NCBI RefSeq assembly: GCF_018130545.1
Contig: NZ_JAFCKF010000003.1
Location: 248,001-312,000 of the forward strand
Source of the DNA: Bradyrhizobium tropiciagri
GTDB lineage: Bacteria; Pseudomonadota; Alphaproteobacteria; Rhizobiales; Xanthobacteraceae
DNA length: 64,000 bases
Reading direction: 5' to 3'
Positions 33,270 through 40,292 of the stretch are shown one piece after another. The notes beneath the pieces are model-generated. The model was given only the letters and a program-made list of their open reading frames with translations. It did no database searches and was not told the DNA's origin. A program made the translations under genes and the position numbers. Within the stretch, counting starts at the first letter, position 1; each line of letters begins with the position of its first letter.

Positions 33270-33884
33270 ATGTTTGGTTTCAGGGGACAGGGGAAAGGTT
33301 TGGCGGTTGCCGCCATCCTGTTTGCAACGTGCGTGTCGGCCAAGGCCGGCGACGTGGTCTACGCCAGCCTGGGGGACGTCGCGCGTTCGCCGATCGGCTG
33401 GGTCGAATTCTGCGCCGACAATCCGGCCGAGTGCCGCGGCGGCGCGACGCAACCACGCGACATCGTGTTGTCGCAGACCGCTTGGCGCGACCTCGTGCGG
33501 GTCAACAAGTGGGTCAACGAATCCATCAAGCCGATGACCGACATGGATCATTGGGGCGTGATCGAGAAATGGTCGTTGCCGACCGACGGTTACGGCGACT
33601 GCGAGGACTACGTGCTCCTGAAGCGCAAGATGCTGATGGACGCCGGCTGGCCCCGCGAGGCGCTGTTGATCACGGTGGTCCGCGACAAGAAGGGCGAAGG
33701 CCACGCGGTGCTGACGGTGAAGACCGACAAGGGCGAGTTCGTGCTCGATAACCAGAACGAGAGCATCGTCGCCTGGACGGAGACCGGCTACCGCTTCGTC
33801 AAGCGGCAATCGCAGAGCGATCCGAACGTGTGGGTCTCGCTCGGCGACAACCGCCCCGCAGTTTCAACCGCAAGCTCGCGCTGA
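33270..33884 (+). CDS. Transglutaminase-like cysteine peptidase (BTLCP, LapG-related)
   Basis: 204 aa. Signal peptide to ~residue 26 (AVAAILFATCVSAKA). The papain-like triad of the BTLCP family is visible: C111 in YGDCEDY, H145 in GEGHAVL and D160 in VLDNQ. LapG, the best-known relative, is a periplasmic protease that releases surface adhesins under c-di-GMP control. No adhesin or LapD gene is seen here, but a c-di-GMP receptor-type gene lies directly upstream. ATG at 33270 chosen as the signal-peptide start. Confidence 0.88.
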   Translation: MFGFRGQGKGLAVAAILFATCVSAKAGDVVYASLGDVARSPIGWVEFCADNPAECRGGATQPRDIVLSQTAWRDLVRVNKWVNESIKPMTDMDHWGVIEKWSLPTDGYGDCEDYVLLKRKMLMDAGWPREALLITVVRDKKGEGHAVLTVKTDKGEFVLDNQNESIVAWTETGYRFVKRQSQSDPNVWVSLGDNRPAVSTASSR

Positions 33885-34106
33885 GCAGAACAGGACATTT
33901 CGAGTTCGCGACCCGGTCACATCCCCACCCCTCCCCGTCCCAGACCGGTTCGCGCGCGGCCAGCCATCCCCCAATGGCTGGCCGCGACCTTTTGCGCATA
34001 CGACGAACCTGCGCAGCGCTGATCCGCGCCGCGCAGGCTTGTCTGTTTCGGCATGATCTCTGCGCAAACCGGTCGGCAAAGCGCGTTCGCTGAGCGGATC
34101 GGCGAA

Positions 34107-34267
34107 GGCGCCGATTGAAGCGCTTGAGCTCGTCGCGCCCCAGCGGCCGCTTCGAACACGATGCCGCCGGCGGCGACGTGCTTGCCTCCATACATGGTCT
34201 TTTGCGCGGTGAAGGTGAACGCAACGGTCCCTGGATCCCGGATCTCGGTCTTGATTGCAAATGTCAT
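34107..34267 (-). pseudogene. Remnant of a conserved small protein with an internal deletion and frameshift
   Basis: From the ATG at 34267 the frame reads MTFAIKTEIRDPGTVAFTFT.. to GGIVFE (~34155), which looks coding. Directly afterwards the coding character moves to another frame, reading KRPLGRDELKRFNR (~34107-34150). This pattern fits one gene with a deletion that joined its N- and C-terminal parts out of frame. The longer open frame to 33917 is low-complexity. Family not identified; call made from the frame switch. Confidence 0.5.
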
Positions 34268-34332
34268 CGCAACACCATCTCGTCGCCCGGCCGTCCTATA
34301 TCCCAGCCTTGACTTCCCGGCACATCCCATAT

Positions 34333-34350
34333 TGAATTGAATTCATTTCA
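34333..34350. promoter_or_regulatory. Palindrome before the TetR gene
   Basis: TGAATTGAATTCATTTCA is symmetric about the central GAATTC (centre 34341.5) with one mismatched pair. It ends 12 nt before the TetR ATG and is the obvious candidate operator for autoregulation. Confidence 0.55.
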
Positions 34351-34362
34351 GTGGATGGGCAC

Positions 34363-35010
34363 ATGATGGATGCAACCAGCCCGGGGGCACCGGAACGGCT
34401 GCTCGCGGCAGCGCAAGCGGAGCTCATCGACGGCCATGGCCACCTCGAGATGCAGGCCGTCGCCAGGCGAGCGCAGGTCTCGGTCGGGCTCGCCTATCAC
34501 CATTTCGGATCGAAGGCCGGCCTGATCGCCGCCGTGGTCGAAGACTTCTACGAGCGTCTCGATGCGGCCGCCTTCGGCGGCGCCAAGCCGTTCGCCGGGA
34601 CCTTATCCACCAAGACCTGGGCGGACCGCGAACGGCAGCGCATCGGCGCCTACATCGCCTTTCACTACGAGCACCCGTTTGCCGCCCTGGTGATCGGTCC
34701 GCTGTGCCGCGCACCGGAGGTCCTCGATGTCGAGACCGCCTTCACCGCCCGGCAGCTCGCGGCCGGGTCGCGGATGCTTCAGGCCGCGCAGCGCGACGGG
34801 ATCGTGCCTGGCGACATTGATCCTCACCTCACCATCGCGCTGATGATCGGCGGCATCCGCCAAGCGCTGATCCGTGCGCTGACAGGCGAACGGCGGCCTG
34901 ATCCCGCAAGGCTGACCGGCGACATCTGGGCCTTCATGGCCGCCGCGCTGCGGCTGCCCGCCGAGCCGGCATCGGTGGGGTCCAAAGCCAGGCGGCGGCG
35001 CCGCAGCTAA
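34363..35010 (+). CDS. TetR/AcrR family transcriptional regulator
   Basis: 215 aa. N-terminal helix-turn-helix ERLLAAAQAELIDGHGHLEMQAVARRAQVSVGLAYHHFGSKAGLIAAV (shown in part by QVSVGLAYHHFGSK), then a diverse all-alpha ligand domain. Only 24 nt separate it from the fabA-like gene, so the two form an operon and the regulator probably senses acyl-chain status. The candidate operator is at 34333-34350. A GTG start at 34351 is possible but would overlap less well with a ribosome site. Confidence 0.88.
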   Translation: MMDATSPGAPERLLAAAQAELIDGHGHLEMQAVARRAQVSVGLAYHHFGSKAGLIAAVVEDFYERLDAAAFGGAKPFAGTLSTKTWADRERQRIGAYIAFHYEHPFAALVIGPLCRAPEVLDVETAFTARQLAAGSRMLQAAQRDGIVPGDIDPHLTIALMIGGIRQALIRALTGERRPDPARLTGDIWAFMAAALRLPAEPASVGSKARRRRRS

Positions 35011-35034
35011 CAATCAACTACAACTGCAAGGTCG

Positions 35035-35574
35035 GTGGCCATCTTGTTCAACCCGCACGATTTTCACACGCCGCAATCGTCCTACGGCAAGCCGGATCTG
35101 CTGCGCTCCAGCGATGGCGGCTATTTCGGTCCCGGCAATGCGCAATTGCCGGCGCCACCGATGCTGATGATGGATCGCATCACCGAGATCAGCACCGAGG
35201 GCGGCGCCTTCGGCAAAGGCCATGTTGCCGGCGAACTCGACATTGCACCCGACCACTGGTTCTTCGCCTGTCACTTTGCCGGCGACCCCGTGATGCCGGG
35301 CTGCCTCGGGCTCGACGCCATGTGGCAGATCATCGGCTTCTGGCTGGGCTGGTCGGGTTCGCCGGGCAAAGGCCGGGCGCTTGGGGTCGGCGAGGTCAAG
35401 TTCAGGGGGCACATCACGCCTGACGTCAGGCTGGTGCGCTATGAGGTCGACATGCGCCAGGTCCGGCGCGGACGGCTGGTGCTGGGCATCGCCGATGGCC
35501 GTGTGCTTGCCGACGGCGCCTGCGTCTATCTGGCGAAGGACATGAGGGTCGGCCTGATTGCACCGACGCGCTGA
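35035..35574 (+). CDS. fabA: 3-hydroxyacyl-ACP dehydratase/isomerase FabA
   Basis: 179 aa hot-dog-fold dehydratase of fatty acid synthesis. The FabA catalytic pair is present: H80 in [15 protein letters not shown] and D94 in [10 protein letters not shown], along with [19 protein letters not shown] and [12 protein letters not shown]. It makes 3-decenoyl-ACP, the entry to unsaturated fatty acids. It starts with GTG. There is no fabB next to it, and a TetR gene is co-transcribed, so it may be a second, regulated FabA besides the housekeeping fabAB locus (inference). Confidence 0.92.
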   Translation: MAILFNPHDFHTPQSSYGKPDLLRSSDGGYFGPGNAQLPAPPMLMMDRITEISTEGGAFGKGHVAGELDIAPDHWFFACHFAGDPVMPGCLGLDAMWQIIGFWLGWSGSPGKGRALGVGEVKFRGHITPDVRLVRYEVDMRQVRRGRLVLGIADGRVLADGACVYLAKDMRVGLIAPTR

Positions 35575-35710
35575 GCCCACCCGCGGACAGTCCCGTTTTG
35601 GGGCAGCAGCCCCGGAATTTGCGGCGGGTTTTGCACTCCCCGCGCCACCTGCTTGAATTGCCGGGGGTTTTGCCCGCGCAGCGGTTGTGCTATTCGGAAC
35701 CTTTCAATTG

Positions 35711-36220
35711 ATGTCCGGTTCTGGTCGCATGGTCGAACTTGCCCCCCGGAATGCACAAGTCAGCAGCCTGACCGGCGTGCAGCCGATCGCGATCGGCGCC
35801 GTGGCGCTGGTGCTCGTGCTGTTCGGCATCGGCTCGATCGCGCTGTGGCGCAGCTTCAGCGGCAACGTGCCGGAGACCGACCGGATGGTCGCCGCCCGTC
35901 AATTGCAGGCGCGGACCGCGCAGGTCTCCGAGGCCCTGGTGGAAAAGACCAAGGGCATGGAGGTCACCCAGCAGGAATCCATCGACCAGTTGCAGGAGGT
36001 GCAGGACCAACTGCTGACCATGCGCAAGCAGTTCGCCCTGCAACAGGCCGACGCCAAGAAGCTCGTCGATCAGGTCGCCGCCTTGACCGAACAGGTCGAG
36101 GGTCTGCGCCAGTCACTGGCAAGCGCACAGGCCAACGAGCCGACCGCCGAGCCCCAGCCGCGCAAGCGCTCGAAGGCCTCAAGGAGCGCCAACCGGAAGC
36201 GCCACCGCTCGCGCGGCTGA
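35711..36220 (+). CDS. Membrane-anchored coiled-coil protein
   Basis: 169 aa. One transmembrane helix (~22-45, AIGAVALVLVLFGIGSIALW), then a Gln/Glu/Lys-rich coiled coil (~60-145; TQQESIDQLQEVQDQLLTMRKQFALQQ) and a basic tail (RKRSKASRSANRKRHRSRG). No family recognised; shape suggests an inner-membrane scaffold or nucleic-acid-touching tail. ATG at 35711 or 35729. Confidence 0.65.
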   Translation: MSGSGRMVELAPRNAQVSSLTGVQPIAIGAVALVLVLFGIGSIALWRSFSGNVPETDRMVAARQLQARTAQVSEALVEKTKGMEVTQQESIDQLQEVQDQLLTMRKQFALQQADAKKLVDQVAALTEQVEGLRQSLASAQANEPTAEPQPRKRSKASRSANRKRHRSRG

Positions 36221-36596
36221 CGATTTCGCGTGCCGCCCGCCCAGCGACCGGCCGGCCATCAAAATGCACCAATTCCCGAACAACATCAGCGGCTAAGGTG
36301 GAACTTTCGGGACTCCAGGCCAGCCGCTGCAGCCTCGCATGAGTGCCCGTTAGCGTGAATTAATCCGGACTTTGTGAACTGCTTCACATATCGGCGTTCG
36401 AATCCGAGTCATCCTTCAATGACCGGATGGCGTGAGCCGATTTCAATATCCGGGGCTGGCAAGGTCGTTGACGGTATACTACGTCGACGGCCTTGTTTTT
36501 TGGGCCTCGACTCACGGTTCGGATTGCGCGCATGCCGTCAGCCGCGCGCAGATCCTCCGGCCCCAGCTGCGTCCGATCTCAGCCGGCGTTAGCGAT
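36221..36596. other. Gene-poor region with a CRP-like site
   Basis: 376 bp without a supported gene. The notable element is TGTGAACTGCTTCACA at 36373-36388, described separately. A T-loop-like GTTCGAATCC near 36396-36405 does not belong to a tRNA fold. Confidence 0.4.
36373..36388. promoter_or_regulatory. CRP/FNR-superfamily-like binding site
   Basis: TGTGAACTGCTTCACA fits TGTGA-N6-TCACA exactly. No plus-strand gene starts within 1.5 kb; the nearest minus-strand start facing it is absent too, so its target is unclear. Confidence 0.4.
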
Positions 36597-36746
36597 CTAT
36601 TTGCTGCGATCCCGCAACACGCGATTGCCCCTCAGCCGCAGCCGCGCAAGCTTCGGCTCGAGCTCGTGGAGCATATAGATCAACGCAACGGCAAGGCTCG
36701 AAACAACCACCATGAACAGCAATGTCAGATCAGGAATGGTCAGCAT
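36597..36746 (-). CDS. Putative 49-aa single-pass membrane protein
   Basis: ATG at 36746 with GAGGG ~9 nt upstream. One hydrophobic helix (LTLLFMVVVSSLAVALIYML) then a basic tail (KLARLRLRGNRVLRDRSK). A perfect hairpin GGCCCGGCT/AGCCGGGCC at 36763-36788 is in its leader. Function unknown; the orderly TM-plus-basic-tail layout supports it, but it is short. Confidence 0.45.
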   Translation of the reverse strand: MLTIPDLTLLFMVVVSSLAVALIYMLHELEPKLARLRLRGNRVLRDRSK

Positions 36747-36957
36747 CTTGAAGGCCCTCTGAGGCCCGGCTCCAATCGCAGCCGGGCCATTTGTTGTCGC
36801 GACGCGTTCACGCACCAACTGCCGCAAAGCATAAGCAAGCTGCATACCAGTGCGCGACAGCCGACGCGGTCGCAGGGCATCGAAACGCCGGCCGCGCGAT
36901 CATTCCAAGACCATCAGCATGGCGATCGAATGGAACGGCCATGCGTCAACGGATGGC

Positions 36958-37440
36958 TCAGTTGCAAACCTGCACGTGCCGGACCCGCCAGCCATACGGC
37001 GTCATGATGCTGCGGCGCACGATGTAGCAGCCGCCGTCACCATAGCCATAGCCGTCGTCATAGCCGTAACCGGCGTAGTACGGATTGCCATAGTAGCCGT
37101 CGTAGTAGTCGTAGGCGCCATAGCCGAGCCCGAAGCCGATCGCAGCCGCGGCAAGCGGATAGCCCCAGCCGCGCCGATAGTAGCCGCCATGCCAGCCGCC
37201 GCCACCATGCCAGCCACCACCGTGCCAACCGCCGATCGCAGCCGAACGGAAGCCGCCGCCCGCGCCCATGGCGCGGAATGCACCACCGTGGAAGCCGCCG
37301 AAGCCGCCACCGCCGTGGAAGCCTCCACCCCCGTGGAATCCGCCACCGCCGAAGCCACCGCGTGCCGACGCGGCGTCGACCGTGAACAGGACAGCCGATG
37401 CCGTCGCCAGCAAGGCAATCATCGTCTTACGCAACATCAC
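36958..37440 (-). CDS. Secreted Gly/His/Tyr-rich protein
   Basis: 160 aa. Signal peptide (MLRKTMIALLATASAVLFTVDAASA), then a low-complexity domain of GGGFHGG/GGWHGG repeats (~28-85) and a Tyr-rich segment (YYDGYYGNPYYAGYGYDDGYGYG), ending with a more ordered CYIVRRSIMTPYGWRVRHVQVC. Proteins of this pattern are common in Bradyrhizobium; role unknown. The many His and Tyr residues could bind metal. Confidence 0.75.
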   Translation of the reverse strand: MMLRKTMIALLATASAVLFTVDAASARGGFGGGGFHGGGGFHGGGGFGGFHGGAFRAMGAGGGFRSAAIGGWHGGGWHGGGGWHGGYYRRGWGYPLAAAAIGFGLGYGAYDYYDGYYGNPYYAGYGYDDGYGYGDGGCYIVRRSIMTPYGWRVRHVQVCN

Positions 37441-37592
37441 CCGTTACTCCTCTTTCCGAGGCTTTTCGCTTCAAGCCTCCTCCGCCGCGTCCCGCGCATG
37501 CTAACCCAATGTAGGACCGAGGCTTCGGCTGCGCGTCGATGCCGCGCTCACTTCTGCGCGACCCGTGTTCATCAAGCGCGCGGTCTCAAAGG

Positions 37593-37892
37593 TTAACAGC
37601 CGCGGCAGATGCCTTTGACCCGACGATCGACCGACTTGTTCTCGTCCTCGATCGCCTTGTCGAGATTTTCGGTCGACGACGCCGAGCCGGTGGTGACGCC
37701 CTCGCCGCTGTTCAGCCGGCCGGAGGATTGCGCGGTGCCGGCGCTATTGGTGCCTGGCGGCGATGTGACTTGCGGCGACATAGGGCTGGCCGATGAGGGA
37801 CTGCCGGTCCCGGTGCCCTGAGCGACGACAACTGCGGGTGCCAGCAGAACGGCGATTGTCGCGAACGCGGCGGTAGCGGATAATTTGGGCAT
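37593..37892 (-). CDS. Small secreted protein under a putative EcfG promoter
   Basis: 99 aa. Signal peptide (SATAAFATIAVLLAPAVVVAQ) and a Ser/Gly/Thr/Pro-rich mature part, ending with a conserved-looking ENLDKAIEDENKSVDRRVKGICRGC. No known domain. The ATG has AAGGGAG upstream and a general-stress-type promoter at 37916-37940, so a stress-response role in the envelope is suggested. Confidence 0.7.
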   Translation of the reverse strand: MPKLSATAAFATIAVLLAPAVVVAQGTGTGSPSSASPMSPQVTSPPGTNSAGTAQSSGRLNSGEGVTTGSASSTENLDKAIEDENKSVDRRVKGICRGC

Positions 37893-37915
37893 GGCAATTC
37901 TCCCTTGCGGACATC

Positions 37916-37940
37916 AACGGGTCCACAAAACGCCGGTTCC
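37916..37940 (-). promoter_or_regulatory. EcfG (general stress response) promoter
   Basis: On the minus strand GGAAC (37940-37936), 16 nt, CGTT (37919-37916): an exact fit to the alphaproteobacterial EcfG consensus GGAAC-N16/17-CGTT. The expected start site is ~15-18 nt before the ATG of the 99-aa secreted protein. A perfect 8-bp hairpin at 37929-37950 overlaps it. Confidence 0.7.
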
Positions 37941-37979
37941 CACCGGCGTTGGAGCAATACAGTTTGGGGGCAATGCAAA

Positions 37980-38234
37980 TTGCGCAAGCTGATCGAGTTT
38001 GACGACGACACATTCGACAAGCTGAAGCAGCTTGGCCGCGACCGGATGGCGACCTTGCAGGAGCTCGCCGACGAGGCCTTCGCCGACCTGCTCAAGAAGC
38101 ACGGCATTCCGATCGACCTGAGAGATGCGCTGCGCAAGAGCGCAAGGCTTCAGGAAGCGGCAAGGCCACAGGAGGCTGCAGCGAAGCCACGCCCCGCACA
38201 GAAGGGCGCACGCAAGAAGCGACGCAGGCGTTGA
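37980..38234 (+). CDS. Small basic-tailed protein, possible DNA-binding (RHH-like)
   Basis: 84 aa from a TTG start at 37980 with GGGGG 9 nt upstream; the longer open frame from 37905 lacks conserved character. It begins LRKLIEFDDDTFDKLKQLGRDRMATLQELADEAFADLLKKHG, with the strand-helix-helix rhythm of ribbon-helix-helix repressors, and ends in a Lys/Arg tail (KGARKKRRRR). Start codon is the main uncertainty. Confidence 0.6.
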   Translation: MRKLIEFDDDTFDKLKQLGRDRMATLQELADEAFADLLKKHGIPIDLRDALRKSARLQEAARPQEAAAKPRPAQKGARKKRRRR

Positions 38235-38237
38235 AAG

Positions 38238-38507
38238 CTAGGGCGCGGCCTCATAACGCGCGGCGCGCCACAGCCGGATGGATGCGAGTTGGACGAAGGT
38301 AAGGTAGTTTACCGCAAGCCTCTCGTAGCGCGTTGCCACGCCACGACATTGTTTGATCCTGTTGAAGAGCCGCGCAAGCTGATTGCGAGCGCGATAGAGA
38401 TAGGGGCAGAAGCAAATCGGATCGCCATGATTGCATTTCGGCAGGATGTTGGCCCACGCCCTCTTTTTGATTCCACACGCGGCGTCCACTCCAATTCTTC
38501 GATGACC
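38238..38507 (-). pseudogene. IS5-family transposase remnant (C-terminal part)
   Basis: About 88 codons recognisable as the end of an IS5/IS427-type transposase: KKRAWANILPKCNHGDPICFCPYLYRARNQLARLFNRIKQCRGVATRYERLA..YLTFVQLASIRLW. The N-terminal two thirds and terminal inverted repeats are missing. It abuts the 3' end of the glyoxalase-like gene and marks the edge of a lower-GC patch. Confidence 0.82.
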
Positions 38508-38511
38508 CAAC

Positions 38512-38892
38512 TTAAGGATCCTGGATCAATTCAACCTTGTAGCCGTCGGGATCTTCAAGGAAGGCAATAATCGAAGTGCCGAATTTGACCGGCCCCGGTT
38601 CGCGTCTGATCTTCACACCTGTCGCGCGCACTTCCTCGCAGAGGCGATAGATATCGGGCACGCCGATCACGAGATTGCCGAACGCTGTTCCGTGCTCGTA
38701 GCTTGCGACACCATAGTTATAGGTCAACTCGATACCGGACCCGCCTTCGCCGTCGAAGCCGAGAAACGCCAGCGTGTATTTTCCGTCGGGCACATCGCGA
38801 CGCCGTATCTCTTGCATTCCAAGTCGCTTGTAAAAAGCGATGCTACGGTCGAGATCGCCGACGCGGATCATCGTGTAGAGAATCTTACTCAC
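38512..38892 (-). CDS. Glyoxalase I-like VOC protein lacking two metal ligands
   Basis: 126 aa, overall close to GloA lactoylglutathione lyase: VGDLDRSIAFYKRLGMQ, GIELTYNYGV, REPGPVKFG, AFLEDPDGYKVELIQ. In E. coli GloA the metal is held by H5, E56, H74 and E122. Aligned here are Y6, E55, N73 and E121, so both histidines are gone (LLHTM is ILYTM; YGHIA is FGNLV). One residue is also missing in the FY..VLGM segment. It may be inactive as glyoxalase I or have another ligand or role. It lies in the same lower-GC patch as the amidase. Confidence 0.85.
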   Translation of the reverse strand: MSKILYTMIRVGDLDRSIAFYKRLGMQEIRRRDVPDGKYTLAFLGFDGEGGSGIELTYNYGVASYEHGTAFGNLVIGVPDIYRLCEEVRATGVKIRREPGPVKFGTSIIAFLEDPDGYKVELIQDP

Positions 38893-38931
38893 GGAGAGCC
38901 CCCTTGATTTGGATGAGAAGAAACGTGCTGA

Positions 38932-40191
38932 TTAGGAGAGCGCTGAAGCGATCCATTGCGCCCAGGCGAGAGCCGCACGGTCGTCGCCGCGCCGTGCGAT
39001 GACCTGAATGCCGAGAGGTAGGCCGTTCGCTCCCGTGCCGGCCGGTACGGTCAAACAGGGCACGTGCAAAGCGGTCCAGAGCGAGTTGAAGGACGAATCT
39101 CCGGTTGAACTGAAACCTTCCGGTGCTTCGCCAGTCGCCGCTGGCGTAATGAGAATATCGAGATCGCCCAGCGTCGATGAGAACCGCTCGCGAACCTGCG
39201 CGAGCGCTGCAAGAGCCTTGGAATACTGTTCCCATGTCACCGCAAGGCCCGCATCCAATTGTTCGAGCAGCGTGTGGCTGACCTGGTCGCGCGCGTGCGT
39301 TAGCTCCCACCCCAATCCTTGCGCGGCTTCGCGGTTCAAAACGTGCGAAAATGTCTGAAACGCGGAGCTAAAGTCCGATTGAAGCTCGTAGTCGCTGACC
39401 AATGCACCAGCACGCGCCAACGTCGCGGTCACATTGGTCACCAAGCGTTGGGTTTCGGGCTGCGCCTTGCCCCACGCCGGCGAGCGGCAGACGCCGATAC
39501 GTGGCGCGTGCTCCGGCCTGAGGTCCGGATTGCCAAGATCCTGTCCTGATATAGCGCCGACATACAGCGCGCAGTCTGCAACGCTACGCGCGATGATGCC
39601 AACCGTGTCCAGCGTTTCTGATACCAGTTTAACGCCGCCACGATTGATCAGCCCGAAGCTCGGCTTGAATCCGACCACGCCGCAATAGGCCGCCGGCTTG
39701 ATCAAGCTGCCCATCGCTTGAGTGCCAGTGCCGAGGGGAAAGAAGAAGTCGGCAACCCCGGCAGCCGAGCCGCTGCTTGAGCCGCCTGGCGTATGGCGGA
39801 GCGTTTGCGGGTGAGCGGTCGGCCCTGGCGTTCGGATTGCAAACTCGGCGGTGACGGTCTTGCCGATGACAACCGCGCCAGCGTTGCGTGTCAGATTCAC
39901 CACCGCGGCGTCTGTCTTCGGGCGCCAGCCCTTCCAGATCGGCGAGCCGTGCTCCGTTGGCATGTCGGCAGTATCGAAAACATCCTTCACGCCGACGGGT
40001 ATGCCGTGAAGCGGACCGGGAAGGGATTTTGCGGCACGCGGCTGTGCCGGATCGATGAAGGCAAACGCTTGGACCTTGGTTTCGCGCTCGGCAATGCGCG
40101 CGAGACAGGCTTCCAAGAGATCGGCGGGTTTGAGTTTGCCGGATTGAATTAGGCGCGAGGCCTCGGTGGCGGTCAGGCGAGCGGCGTCCAT
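38932..40191 (-). CDS. Amidase signature family protein
   Basis: 419 aa. Ser-cisSer-Lys triad visible: Lys in GIPVGVKDVFDT, and the serines in TPGGSSSGSAAGVA, followed by GTQAMGSLIKPA (usually GTQTxGSxxRPA). It hydrolyses a carboxamide or acylated amine; no substrate can be assigned. Divergent from a LysR gene that probably controls it, with a 9-bp inverted repeat in the gap. DNA is lower in GC than the flanks. Confidence 0.9.
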   Translation of the reverse strand: MDAARLTATEASRLIQSGKLKPADLLEACLARIAERETKVQAFAFIDPAQPRAAKSLPGPLHGIPVGVKDVFDTADMPTEHGSPIWKGWRPKTDAAVVNLTRNAGAVVIGKTVTAEFAIRTPGPTAHPQTLRHTPGGSSSGSAAGVADFFFPLGTGTQAMGSLIKPAAYCGVVGFKPSFGLINRGGVKLVSETLDTVGIIARSVADCALYVGAISGQDLGNPDLRPEHAPRIGVCRSPAWGKAQPETQRLVTNVTATLARAGALVSDYELQSDFSSAFQTFSHVLNREAAQGLGWELTHARDQVSHTLLEQLDAGLAVTWEQYSKALAALAQVRERFSSTLGDLDILITPAATGEAPEGFSSTGDSSFNSLWTALHVPCLTVPAGTGANGLPLGIQVIARRGDDRAALAWAQWIASALS

Positions 40192-40237
40192 GTCGAAATT
40201 GTCCCAAGCAGGTGAGCCACCGCGAAACTAGGCCTTG

Positions 40238-40288
40238 CAATTCCATCAAAAAAATTAATATTTCTGGCACAACTGTTTAATGGAATTG
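40238..40288. promoter_or_regulatory. Inverted repeat in the amidase/LysR divergent promoter
   Basis: CAATTCCAT (40238-40246) and ATGGAATTG (40280-40288) are perfect 9-bp arms 33 nt apart, inside the 101-bp AT-rich gap. Likely binding or repression site for the divergent LysR protein. Confidence 0.5.
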
Positions 40289-40292
40289 AACT

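Noticed and set aside
35695-35720. Second EcfG promoter (GGAAC-N16-GGTT)
   Set aside because: The -10 is GGTT, not CGTT, and it overlaps the putative start codon.
36390-36420. tRNA T-arm-like GTTCGAATCC
   Set aside because: No matching acceptor, D or anticodon arms around it.
36597-36845. 82-aa version of the small membrane protein
   Set aside because: Extra N-terminal residues lie across a hairpin and lack a ribosome site; the ATG at 36746 is better placed.
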